DNA from: Saccharopolyspora spinosa NRRL 18395
GTDB taxonomy: Bacteria; Actinomycetota; Actinomycetes; Mycobacteriales; Pseudonocardiaceae
Direction of reading: 5' to 3'
Assembly (NCBI RefSeq): GCF_000194155.1
Contig: NZ_GL877881.1
Span: 158,988 to 209,153, forward strand
DNA: 50,166 nucleotides
In this document: piece after piece, positions 9,211 through 17,025 of the stretch
Layout of the letters: the number at the start of each line of letters is the position of its first letter
How positions within the stretch are numbered: position 1 is the stretch's first letter
The notes under the pieces: model-generated
Seen by the model: only the letters and a program-made list of their open reading frames with translations
Database searches by the model: none
Told to the model about the DNA's origin: nothing
Translations under genes and position numbers: made by a program

Positions 9211-9604
9211 TCAGTCCTTCCTTTCGTTGTCATGCTTGCGTTTGCGTGCTTCTCGCTGCCTCTCGGCGATGGCGGCGGCGAGTTCGCGTTCTTCGGGGGT
9301 GCGGTGGCCGATGCTGGTCATGGACCAGTCGTTGATTACGGTGGTCGAGTCCTTGTCTTCGATCCCGAGCCGGGCGAGTGCGCATTAGTGCTGGTATTGG
9401 CGTCGGTCATCGCGGATCTGCCGGAACGGCACGGAGTAGGCCTGCGACTTGGTAGTTAGCGGGCTCGAATCTCTCCGCGGACATCGACATGACCAGCTGC
9501 TCAGCCATCCGCCGCTCCTGCTCGCCCGACGCTGGTGGGAAGAACTCGATATCCGGCTCCCGCACCTCGACGGCACGGGGCGATCCTCCGCAGTCACACC
9601 CCAA
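9211..9604 (-). pseudogene. integrative-element accessory protein, frameshifted
   Basis: Two overlapping frames form one small protein. The first starts MGCDCGGSPRAVEVREPDIE at 9604 and includes RRMAEQLVMSMSAERFEPAN. The second contains DSTTVINDWSMTSIGHRTPE and a charged helix ending RKRKHDNERKD, with stop 9213-9211, one nucleotide before the excisionase ATG. A frame change around 9410 separates them. Small proteins of unknown function occupy this place, between the replication gene and xis, in pSAM2-like elements. The upstream neighbour that would normally follow (the replication initiator) has been replaced by the IS701-like copy. Confidence 0.45.
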
Positions 9605-9647
9605 CGCGCCCGGATCTAGTAGGGCTTTGTTAGTTGTTGATCAGGGG

Positions 9648-10582
9648 GTGTGCGATGATCTTGGTGTGCTTGCTGCAGAGCTTGATCAGGTCCGGGACCG
9701 CATGGAGGACTTCGCTGGGGAGTTGTTCACGTCGTTTGGGCGATGGCCGAGCGTGTGGGTGTTGATCATCAGCGGTTGCAGCAGTTCATCACGTCCTCGA
9801 CGTGGAGTTACGTGGCGGTGCGGCGGCGGTTGGCCAAGCGTGCGGTCGATGTGGTGACACCGGATGCGTGGGTGCTGGATGACACCGGGCATGAAAAAGA
9901 CGGGGATGCCTCGCCGGGGGTGGCCCGCCAGTACACCGGCACCGCGGGCAAGGTCACGAACTGCCAGATCGCGGTGAGCGTGCACGCGGTCACCGATACG
10001 TGCTCGGCGGCGTTGAACTGGCGGCTGTTTCTGCCGGAGGGCTGGGACGACGACTGCGCGACCGGGATCGAGGCCGAGCGCGTCGCCGTCCGGCGCGCGC
10101 GGTGTGCCATCCCGGCCGGGGAGGGACATCGCCCGAAATGGCGCCAGGCGCTGGAGATGATCGACGAACTCGCCGAGTGGGGACACACACCGCCGGTCGT
10201 GGTCAGCGACGCCGGCTACGGCGACAACGCGGGCTTCCGGGGCGAGCTGGCCGATCGTGGCCTGTCGTATGTGATGGCCGTGAAAGCCTCGACCACCGCC
10301 CACTCCGGCGATGCGGTGCCGGTGACCGCCGCGTATTCCGGGCGAGGCCGCCGGCCCGTACCCCGCTATCCCGATCCACCGTCGGCACTGCGTGAGCTCG
10401 CTCTGGGCGCGGGGCGCGGCAGTTTGCGCCAGGTCACCTGGCGTCAGGGCAGCAAGAAAACCGCGGGTAATCCCACCGCGAAAATGACGTCCCGGTTCCT
10501 GGCGCTGCGGGTGCGGCCCGCCAACCGCGACATCCCCAAAGATGCCGACGGCAGCCTGCCGGAATGCTGGCTGGTAGCCCTA
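9648..10582 (+). pseudogene. IS701 family DDE transposase, internally deleted and C-terminally truncated
   Basis: GTG 9648 starts VCDDLGVLAAELDQVRDRMED. After ELFTSFGR there is a deletion with a frame change near 9740. The sequence resumes with MAERVGVDHQRLQQF, DDTGHEKDGDASPG (first catalytic Asp), a TGTAGK region and VVVSDAGYGD (second Asp). It ends at ECWLVA near 10580, where intron sequence replaces the last part, including the segment expected to carry the catalytic Glu. An IS701-family transposase is normally about 400 residues. The gene cannot make an active enzyme. Confidence 0.8.
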
Positions 10583-10711
10583 CTACGGACCAGTCCGCCG
10601 GCACGCCAATCCGCATCGGTACTCACTGGCTTGCGGTTCAGCCGCTCACCAAGCTCCCTCTCGCCACCCCATCAACCCAGGGCGGCAGTATCGGGGCGCG
10701 CCTTCTCCCCT
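10583..10711. repeat. 129-bp intron block, copy A
   Basis: Identical to 15127-15255. The flanks diverge abruptly on both sides: transposase sequence to the left here versus intron 2 there, and different DNA after CTTCTCCCCT on the right. This marks recombination or assembly breakpoints. Confidence 0.85.
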
Positions 10712-11073
10712 TCCACGTAGGAGCCGCAGACCAGGCTCACGCCGCCTTTATGCCGGGCACCGCCTGGCCAGTAAGCGGGTATCCGCCAGGCTCGTCCCGA
10801 GGTCCTTTGTCCACCTCGGTTTTGATGCCATCCTCATAGGTTTCGACACGTCAACAGCTACGACGCCACGTCTTCCTGGTCCCCACCTGACGCCTCTAAC
10901 GGGCGCCTTTTCCACCTCGCTCACCACAACAGGCTTCAACTAATGCAGCAGGTGGCGGTTTGAAGCCCTCCCCCGCAGGACGGCTCCGAAGGGCCAACAC
11001 TCCTTCATCTCCTACGCAGCAACACATCAAGAAGCCCTGCCTACACCAGCTCCTCTCCGCGCTAAGGACACAC
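10583..11073 (-). ncRNA. group II intron 5' fragment (domain I-III region)
   Basis: Read on the minus strand, the segment starts with GTGTG (the GUGYG 5' intron consensus) directly inside the IS inverted repeat. It runs through a structured, purine-rich, codon-poor sequence and ends GGTCCGTAGTAG, a motif typical of bacterial group II introns just before the ORF-bearing domain. Its last 129 bp are repeated exactly at 15127-15255. There is no reverse transcriptase or domain V in this copy, so it is a dead fragment. Assignment rests on the 5' consensus, the shared block with copy 2 and motif resemblance. Confidence 0.5.
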
Positions 11074-11309
11074 ACAAAGCCCTACTAAATATGATCATGG
11101 CAGAACCACGACCATCCGTATGTCGCCGATCGGGTTCATTCCGCGCCTAACGGGGCGGTCAAAGCCTGTTCCAGCAGCAGGTGAGCTTCGCGCTACGGGC
11201 CACCGCCCGCACCGCTGCCCGCCAGGACGTGTGGGGTTCCAGACGTTGGCCCGCGTGTCCGACCTGCGACCATCGCTTGAGCTCGCCAGGCAGGGCATGA
11301 TCGAAAACC

Positions 11310-12376
11310 GTGTCCCTGCGTCTGGTTTACCTGATCTTCACACGACTGGTGGGCTGGCTGGTACTGCTCGGCCGCTCGTCGGCGTCGAAGGACGTCGAAC
11401 TGCTGGTGCTGCGTCACGAGGTGGCCGTGCTGCGCAGAACCAACCCGAACCCCGGATGGACTGGGCCGACCAGGCGGTCCTCGCCGAACTAATCCGGTTG
11501 TTACCGAAGGTGCTGCGAGCGAACCGGTGGGTCACGCCAGACACGGCGCTGCGCTGGCATCCTCGCCTGCTTGCCAGGAAGTGGACATATCCACACCCCA
11601 TCGGCCGCCCACCCGTCGATCACAATGTCGCCATGTTGATCAAACGCATGGCCAAGGAAAATCACACCTGGGGATACCAGCGGATCCAGGGAGAGCTACT
11701 CAAGCCCGGCTATCGAGTGGGCACCTCGACGATCCGCCGCGTTCTCAACAGAGTGCGCATCCCTCCAGCACCGACACGATGCACCGACACGACCTGGCGG
11801 CAATTCCTGCGCACCCAGGCCTCGACCATGCCGGCATGCGACTTCTTCCACGTGGACTGCACGGTCACCCTCAAACGGATCTACGTGTTCTACGTACTGG
11901 AGATCGGCAGCCGGTACGTGCACCTGCTAGGCACAACCACGAACCCGGACAGGGCGTAGACCACCCAGCAGGCCCGCAACCTGCTGATCGACCTCAGCGA
12001 TGACATCACCGAATTCCGGTTCCTTGTCCGGGATCGGGCCGGCCAGTTCACCACGTCGTTCGAAGCGGTCCTCGCCGATGCAAGCATCCGCGTAGTCAAG
12101 ACTCCCCCGCGCTGCCCGCGGGCGAACTGTTTCGCCGAACGGTTCGTGCGCACTGTCCGAGCCGAACTCACAGACCGCCTGTTGATCTTCGGTGAACGGC
12201 ACCTGCGTGCGGCGCTTACGGAGTACATCCGACACTACAACGGCCGCCGACCGCACCGTGCCCGCGAGCTTCGGCCACCACGGCCGAGTTACCCCGTTGC
12301 AGACCTCGGCAGTGAGCGGATCAAACCTCGACCGGCGCTTGGCGGCTTGATCAACGAGTATGAGCGCATAGCTTAA
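11310..12376 (+). pseudogene. integrase-core (rve) transposase, frameshift plus internal stop
   Basis: GTG 11310 starts SLRLVYLIFTRLVGW. A frame change near 11440 (LRRTNPN) is needed to continue into RMDWADQAVLAELIRLLP. An HTH region (ENHTWGYQRIQGELLK) and the rve core follow, with FFHVDCTVTL (Asp), an in-frame TAG at 11957-11959 where relatives have Trp, RDRAGQFTTSF (Asp) and NCFAERFVRTVRAE (Glu). The end LGGLINEYERIA is family-typical. This is the widespread actinomycete integrase-core protein related to IS3/IS481. The fragments at 21558 and 49929 belong to related elements. The two lesions make it non-functional. No terminal repeats were found. Confidence 0.8.
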
Positions 12377-12608
12377 CGTCGCAGATCAGGCATGAGGAGC
12401 CGATTTCTGGAACCCCACAGGTATCCGTCCAATGTGCCCGTGGTGAACCAGGCAACGCCTGGACCGGTCGCAGTAAGATTAGGTTCCTTCCCGCAACAAC
12501 CCTAGATTCTTCCGGTTCAAGTCGGCTGTCCTTGGTCCACAACAGCGATCGCTCAAGTCCTGCAAAGTTGGCAGTCGCCTAATAGGGCTTTGTTAGTTGT
12601 TGATCAGG

Positions 12609-12722
12609 GTGTGGGATGATCTTGGGGTGCTGGCTGCAGAGCTTGATCAGGTCCGGGACCGCATGGAGGACTTCGTTGGGGAGTTGTTCACGTCGTTTGG
12701 GCGTCGTGAGCAGCGGCTCAAT
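12609..12722 (+). pseudogene. IS701 transposase N-terminal stub
   Basis: GTG 12609 encodes VWDDLGVLAAELDQVRDRME and then FVGELFTSFGRREQRLN, nearly identical to the start of the copy-1 transposase and extending it by a few residues (RREQR) that copy 1 has lost. The reading is cut at 12722, where intron reverse-transcriptase sequence on the opposite strand begins. Confidence 0.75.
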
Positions 12723-12827
12723 CCTAGAACCCTCGTCCCCACAGCGTGCGGCTTCGGTATCTCAACCGCTTTCACCGGAGATGGAAAATAGCTTCCCGAA
12801 GACATCCGGTTCCAGATCCGGTACAGA
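12723..12827. repeat. 105-bp reverse-transcriptase repeat, copy A
   Basis: Identical to 15356-15460 and in the same orientation. It begins CCTAGAACCCTCG and ends CCGGTACAGA. The outer flanks in both cases are IS701 end sequence, so the duplicated RT segment sits just inside each end of the copy-2 shell. Confidence 0.85.
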
Positions 12828-12957
12828 TTGCTCCGCAGATCGGCCTCAAATGCCTCCAGCGTCACCTCATCCACGCCCGACGCACCCTTGTTGGCCTTGA
12901 CCTTCTCCCAGGCCAGCCACACCTCCAGCTTCGTAATCTCAAACGACTTGCCTGACG
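12723..12957 (-). pseudogene. group II intron reverse transcriptase, N-terminal fragment (outer intron)
   Basis: The minus strand encodes KSFEITKLEVWLAWEKVKAN, GASGVDEVTLEAFEADL and YRIWNRMSSGSYFPSPVKAV, the RT0/RT1 region of group II intron reverse transcriptases. It ends at VGTRVLG, where it is cut by the IS701 stub. The same RT1 stretch reappears at 15256-15463 and extends further there. This RT is clearly different from the complete one at 13270-14760, so two introns are involved. Confidence 0.75.
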
Positions 12958-13212
12958 ATCTCAGCTCGCTCACAAGCGACTCCTCCCCGGCCCATCCCGG
13001 ACCCGGTTGATCGAGTTCACGGCCACAGATGGCCTGGCCCCTTGGCTCCACGCCCACTGCGTCTCGCAGGCGCTTCCCAGCTAACGATCTCAGCTCGCTC
13101 ACAAGCGACTCCTCCCCGGCCCATCCCGGACCCGGTTGATCGAGTTCACGGCCACAGATGGCCTGGCCCCTTGGCTCCACGCCCACTGCGTCTCGCAGGC
13201 GCTTCCCAGCTA
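12955..13212. repeat. two perfect tandem copies of a 129-bp unit
   Basis: Positions 12955-13083 and 13084-13212 are identical, beginning ACGATCTCAGCTCGCTCAC. On the minus strand the unit is intron sequence leading into the outer RT (TAGCTGGGAAGCG at its 5' edge). Because 129 is a multiple of three, the open frame there simply repeats 43 residues (GVEPRGQAICGRELDQPGPG is part). Confidence 0.9.
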
Positions 13213-13250
13213 ATCCCGGTAGGGACCGCCCTCACGGGCGGCCCCCCGGA

Positions 13251-13284
13251 CAGATCCCGGCGTGCGGAATTAGCGCACCGGGCT
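13251..13284 (-). ncRNA. group II intron domain V
   Basis: The minus strand reads GAGCCCGGTGCG, a loop CTAATTC, then CGCACGCCGGGATCTG. It forms the two-part stem with an internal bulge and the AGC triad expected of domain V. A second hairpin with GGGCCGCCC/GGGCGGTCCC arms lies directly 3' (13216-13250) in the place of domain VI. Confidence 0.65.
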
Positions 13285-14760
13285 CCTGCCTTGGGTTCTG
13301 GCGGCGAAGCGCACGCTGGGGTAGGGATGCGCTATGCGGGCAGGGGGTAGCCACCACTCAGCGATTCGGCCGTACCGAGCCCAGGTCATGCGATGGCGCT
13401 GGCTTCGGCGCCGCAGCGACTCCCGCCATAGCCGTCTCACCTGGTCCCGGAAAGCCGACACCGCATCGATGTTGCCGGGCACGGCGTAGTAGTTGAAGTG
13501 TCCCCTCAACACGCTTGCCAGCCATCGCCCCTGCTCGGGGATGGGCCAGTGACGGCGCCGCCGAAGCTCAGCTTTCACCTGCTTCAGCTTCGCCCTCAGC
13601 CTCTTTTTGATGGTGATGCGCCGGAGCCAAAAGCGCCCGTCTCTCGTCTTCCCGCCTACGTGGGTGAAGCCCAGGAAATCGAACGTCTCCGGCTTCGCAA
13701 GGCCCTGCTTCCGCCGGTTCGATGCCGCAAAGCGGCCGAACTCGATGAGGCGGGTCTTGTCCGGGTGCAGTTCCAGGCTGAACTTCGCGAACCGCTTCCG
13801 AAGGTCGCGGAGGAACTGCTTCGCATCACCGAGGTGCTGAAACCCGACCACGAAGTCATCCGCCCAGCGCACAATGATCACATCGCCGCGCGTGTGACGT
13901 TTCCTCCACCAGTCGGCCCACAAGTCCAGGACGTAGTGGAGGTACACGTTGGCGAGCAACGGTGAAACCGATGCCCCTTGCGGTGCCCCCTCGATCGTCT
14001 CGGACCAGTTCCCATCCTCGATAACCCCTGCAGTCATCCACTTCCGAATGAGCCGCAGGACTCGCTCGTCCGCAATGCGATGCTCGAGAAACCTCTCCAT
14101 CCAAGAATGATCAAGCTTGGAGAAGAAGTCGCTGACATCAGCATCGAGTATCCAGTTCACCTTCCTCTCGGAGATCCCGACCGCGAGCGCATCCAACGCA
14201 TGGTGCGGGTTACGCCCAGGCCTGAACCCATAGGAGAAGCCGAGAAAGTCCTCCTCGTACACGGCGTTCAGTACCTCCACCACCGCACGCTGGAGGATCT
14301 TGTCCTCCAAGGTGGCGATGCCGAGCGGACGCTGCCGTCCATCCGGCTTCGGTATGTACACCCTGCGAGAAGGACTCGCCCTGTAAGCACCGCTGTGGAC
14401 ACGGCGAAGCAGGTCTTCGAGGTTCTCTCGCAGATCCTGCCCATAGGCGTCCCACGTCACCTGGTCGACACCCGGGGAAGCCTTCGGGTTGATCGCCACA
14501 TAGGCCGCCCACAGGCGAGGCTGGTCGACGTGATGCAGTAGTGCAGTGAACCGTGCTTCCTTGTCCCTTCGTGCTGCCTCCCGCACACGGTCCAGCCCGC
14601 TTGGCACACCGCGCCCGGCACTGCGTCCGGGGTGTGTCGGCCTGGCCGTGTTTCCCTCGGCCAACCCCCTTCCCTCCACCACCTCCGCAACCGGTCCCCC
14701 GGCCTTGTTCGGCAGCTTCGCAGGTACTACGGAGTTGTCTGACTTCCCGCGCTCGTTCAT
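13270..14760 (-). CDS. ltrA: group II intron reverse transcriptase/maturase
   Basis: ATG 14760 (MNERGKSDNSVV) is preferred over the frame start at 14802; there is no strong ribosome site. The 496-residue protein has an RT N-terminal domain (ASPGVDQVTWDAYGQDL), RT1-RT3 (PKPDGRQRPLGIATLEDKIL, GFSYGFRPGRNPHHALDAL) and the palm with VRWADDFVV, where the catalytic FADD/YADD box is WADD. A thumb/maturase region follows (FLGFTHVGGKTRDGRFWLRR), then a C-terminal GIIM-like domain ending WWLPPARIAHPYPS. It promotes intron splicing and retrohoming. The stop codon TAA lies in the loop of domain V, so the coding region runs into the ribozyme core. The frame is clean, in contrast to nearly everything around it. 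Confidence 0.85.
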   Translation of the reverse strand: MNERGKSDNSVVPAKLPNKAGGPVAEVVEGRGLAEGNTARPTHPGRSAGRGVPSGLDRVREAARRDKEARFTALLHHVDQPRLWAAYVAINPKASPGVDQVTWDAYGQDLRENLEDLLRRVHSGAYRASPSRRVYIPKPDGRQRPLGIATLEDKILQRAVVEVLNAVYEEDFLGFSYGFRPGRNPHHALDALAVGISERKVNWILDADVSDFFSKLDHSWMERFLEHRIADERVLRLIRKWMTAGVIEDGNWSETIEGAPQGASVSPLLANVYLHYVLDLWADWWRKRHTRGDVIIVRWADDFVVGFQHLGDAKQFLRDLRKRFAKFSLELHPDKTRLIEFGRFAASNRRKQGLAKPETFDFLGFTHVGGKTRDGRFWLRRITIKKRLRAKLKQVKAELRRRRHWPIPEQGRWLASVLRGHFNYYAVPGNIDAVSAFRDQVRRLWRESLRRRSQRHRMTWARYGRIAEWWLPPARIAHPYPSVRFAARTQGRSPVR

Positions 14761-15126
14761 CTCAGGCGTGCGGCCTCGGCCTTCCCTGAGCGGCCCGTCC
14801 ACTGATCAGCCGGACGGGCGAGCGCGGGACCTCCCGGTTCTCGCGCATGGAGGTTCCGTACATGCACAGGGTCTCTGACCGCGCGGGACCCACCAGCGGC
14901 TCGCGATAGCGCCACTGACGGTGTTGCCTTCCGCTTCCGTAGACAGCGTCGGCGCCCCGAACTCTATGATTACGCGGCTCAATAGCCTGGCCTGCACGTG
15001 CCCCTGTCAACGCTTCGCCGACGCCCTCACGAGCGACGACGCATGACTCGGGGTCACCGTGGGTCGCTAGCCCTTCGGTGTAGAGCTCTTCCATCTCCTC
15101 CTCCATACCGGTTTATCCCGGCGCTC

Positions 15127-15255
15127 CTACGGACCAGTCCGCCGGCACGCCAATCCGCATCGGTACTCACTGGCTTGCGGTTCAGCCGCTCACCAAGCTC
15201 CCTCTCGCCACCCCATCAACCCAGGGCGGCAGTATCGGGGCGCGCCTTCTCCCCT
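15127..15255. repeat. 129-bp intron block, copy B
   Basis: Identical to 10583-10711. Here it joins a reverse-transcriptase fragment on its right and the inner group II intron on its left. Confidence 0.85.
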
Positions 15256-15463
15256 CCGATACCCGTATGAGTCCGGATGAAACACCGGCTCTACTAGTTT
15301 CTCCAGCCGGGCAGCCACAACTGTCTGCGCCACGCGGTCTCCGATGGTAGGTACGCCTAGAACCCTCGTCCCCACAGCGTGCGGCTTCGGTATCTCAACC
15401 GCTTTCACCGGAGATGGAAAATAGCTTCCCGAAGACATCCGGTTCCAGATCCGGTACAGAGCG
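15256..15463 (-). pseudogene. outer group II intron reverse transcriptase, second fragment
   Basis: The minus strand encodes ALYRIWNRMSSGSYFPSP, then AVGTRVLGVPTIGDRVAQTV and EPVFHPDSYGYRRG, covering RT1 through the start of RT3. The first 35 residues duplicate the fragment at 12723-12957 exactly. The reading ends abruptly at the 129-bp block. In a normal intron this coding segment would lie downstream of that block, not upstream, so the order has been scrambled. Confidence 0.7.
15356..15460. repeat. 105-bp reverse-transcriptase repeat, copy B
   Basis: Identical to 12723-12827. Directly outside it lie the first nucleotides of the outer intron (minus strand GTGTCCTTAGCGC) and the IS701 right end. 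Confidence 0.85.
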
Positions 15464-15533
15464 CTAAGGACACACACAAAGCCCTACTAAGAAACGTTCA
15501 GCAGTCATTTTCCGGGCGCGCGAATTGGTGTGG

Positions 15534-15989
15534 TCAGGGTTGTTCGAGTTTGCCGGCCTCGGTTTTGATGTCGGCCTCGATCTCGGCGCGCTGGTCGGGT
15601 ACGTCTTCCCACTCGCTTGCCAGGTGAATGAACCCGGTCAGTGATGGTTCGGCGGCCGGGACTTTGCGTGCGAGGCGCCATAGTTGCCGTGCTCCGTCGT
15701 AGGGCTCGACCTGGTCTGTCCGGATGGCGGCGGCGACGCTGCGTGCCACGGTGGCCGCGGCGGTTCGATCGTCGAGCGGCTGCGCGCCGAGACCGGTCAG
15801 TACCTGGTCGACCAGTGGTTGAAGTTCCTCACGACGAGTGTCGACTGGCGTGAGCGCAGAGATCGCCAAGGCCTCATCCGGCACGGCGGGCGTGCCGGTG
15901 AGGCTCGACGCGGCGGCGATTACCTCGTCGGCGTCGGCCATGTCGAGCCGGTAGCGCGCAGCTGCGAGGAGGAACTGGGCGATATCCAC
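15534..15989 (-). CDS. hypothetical helical protein, candidate immunity protein
   Basis: GTG 15989 starts VDIAQFLLAAARYRLD, with GGAGAAC about 13 nt upstream. The 151-residue product is Ala/Glu/Asp-rich, acidic and predicted mainly helical; it has no signal peptide and no membrane segment. No family was recognised. It begins 16 nt after the stop of the T7SS-type toxin gene in the same orientation. That is the place and spacing of cognate immunity genes for polymorphic toxins, and an acidic cytoplasmic helical protein fits the role. The function is inferred from position only. Confidence 0.5.
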   Translation of the reverse strand: MDIAQFLLAAARYRLDMADADEVIAAASSLTGTPAVPDEALAISALTPVDTRREELQPLVDQVLTGLGAQPLDDRTAAATVARSVAAAIRTDQVEPYDGARQLWRLARKVPAAEPSLTGFIHLASEWEDVPDQRAEIEADIKTEAGKLEQP

Positions 15990-16005
15990 GATCTCGTTGT
16001 TCTCC

Positions 16006-17025
16006 TTACTCGTTGGGGAATTTGTGTTTGAATTCTACCCGGTTACCGGTCGGGCCGTGTTCGTACCAGTGTGTTTCGAATGTGCGGCCTTCTTTGTCCG
16101 TGTAGCTGGTGCTGGACTTCTTGATCCATTCCTCGGGCTGTCCACCGTGTTCAGCGGCAAGCCGGGGTGCGTCGCGCAGGGGCGTGTTGGTGCCGGCGCC
16201 GGCCATCGCGACGCCTTTTTCCGACATCTGGCTTTCTTTGGCTAGCCCGATCGCCAGGTCACGGCCGGAGGTAGCACTGGATGCGGGCGGCCCGTCGTCG
16301 ACGGCTTCTGCGGTGCGTTCGGCGGCCTTGCCGGCGCGGACGCTCCGTACTGCGGCACCGGCGCCGATGCTTCCGGCGGTCAGCAACCCGTCGAAGCCCA
16401 GTTTTCCCAGTGCTCGCCCGGGGTTTCGCGACCACGTGTCCCAGTCCACTGCTGCTTTGGCGAAGGCGACCGGGTTCGTCGCTGCTGCTTTGACCCCGTC
16501 GCCGAGGGCGGCCATGTCTCTGCCGTACTGGGCGGGGTCGGTGATGAGGCGGGTGGGTGAGATCGTGCCGATGAAGCTGGCTGCTTCGGTCGCGGCGGCA
16601 CCGACGCCCTTTCCGAACTCTCCGGCGAAGCCTGCGGCTTGCTCGAACAGGTTCGGGGCAGCAGGGGCTTGATCACGAGCCGCGGCGACGAGAGCTTGAG
16701 CTCGGTCCCCGGCTTCTTTGAGTTGCTGGCGTGCCCGGATGAGCTGATCGTTGGCGGCGTCCCGGAGTGCCTGGCCCGGGTCGTTCCACGGTAACGACGG
16801 CGGTGCCGAGCCGGTCTGGCGCGCCTGGGCCTCGGCTCTCGCGACGTCACCGCGGTACTTGGCGTAGGCATCCTCGGAGAGTTTCTTGCCGTGTTCCCAC
16901 ACGAACGCGGCTTGCTCGGCCTCGCGCTGCGCCCAGCCGAAGACCGCGATGTAGTCGGTCAAGGCGCGCGCCGCCTGGTGCATCGCGTCGCCGCTGACAA
17001 GCCAGCGTGCCGGTTCTCCGTCGAA
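16006..17025 (-). pseudogene. T7SS-type polymorphic toxin, 5'-truncated
   Basis: From about 17025 the frame encodes FDGEPARWLVSGDAMHQAAR and a helical region (TDYIAVFGWAQREAEQAA, HGKKLSEDAYAKYRGDVARA) as in the putative T7SS secretion-signal domain of actinomycete toxins. A hydrophobic Gly/Ala region follows (GFAGEFGKGVGAAATEAASF, GLLTAGSIGAGAAVRSVRAG). The C-terminal module of about 60 residues (PEEWIKKSSTSYTDKEGRTF, ETHWYEHGPTGNRVEFKHKF) is probably the toxic tip. In family members about 60-70 further N-terminal residues precede FDGEP. Here that part is replaced by lanthipeptide dehydratase sequence in another frame. An open frame still runs upstream to a possible start at 17109, but its first 28 residues are dehydratase DNA read out of frame. 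The toxic activity is unassigned. Confidence 0.65.

Larger units (their letters stand above)
9620..11084. mobile_element. IS701-like shell, copy 1, with a group II intron fragment at its right end
   Basis: The left end TAGGGCTTTGT (9620-9630) and its inverse at 11074-11084 are the terminal inverted repeats. CTAG precedes the left end and CTAA follows the right end; this near-match to a 4-bp target duplication suggests the ends may come from different insertions. Inside are a damaged transposase gene (9648-10582) and about 490 bp of group II intron sequence in the opposite orientation. The right-hand third of the transposase is missing. Copy 2 (12583-15486) shares the same ends. Confidence 0.65.
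13214..15126 (-). mobile_element. group II intron with complete reverse transcriptase (inner intron)
   Basis: On the minus strand the unit runs from about 15126, just after the outer-intron motif GGTCCGTAG, to about 13214, where outer-intron sequence (TAGCTGGGAAGCG) resumes. The 5' part (about 15110-14770) is structured non-coding DNA of the type found in domain I of actinomycete group II introns. It is followed by the RT gene, a domain V hairpin and a GC-rich hairpin as domain VI. The exact 5' end is uncertain because no clean GUGYG was fixed. The flanks join to CCGTAG|TAGCTGG when the unit is removed, which fits insertion into another intron. Confidence 0.55.
12583..15486. mobile_element. 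IS701-like shell, copy 2, filled with nested group II intron sequence
   Basis: The ends TAGGGCTTTG (12583) and CAAAGCCCTA (15477-15486) are flanked by a perfect 4-bp direct repeat CTAA (12579-12582 and 15487-15490), a genuine target-site duplication. Only the first about 140 bp of IS sequence survives. The remaining 2.7 kb consists of pieces of one broken group II intron and a complete-looking second one in minus orientation. The unit therefore transposed as an IS701 element before, or independently of, its interior being replaced. Confidence 0.65.

Noticed and set aside
13270..14760. Retron or diversity-generating retroelement reverse transcriptase
   Set aside because: The maturase-type C-terminal region and the adjacent domain V/VI hairpins identify a group II intron. 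No template/variable repeat pair or msr/msd structure was seen.
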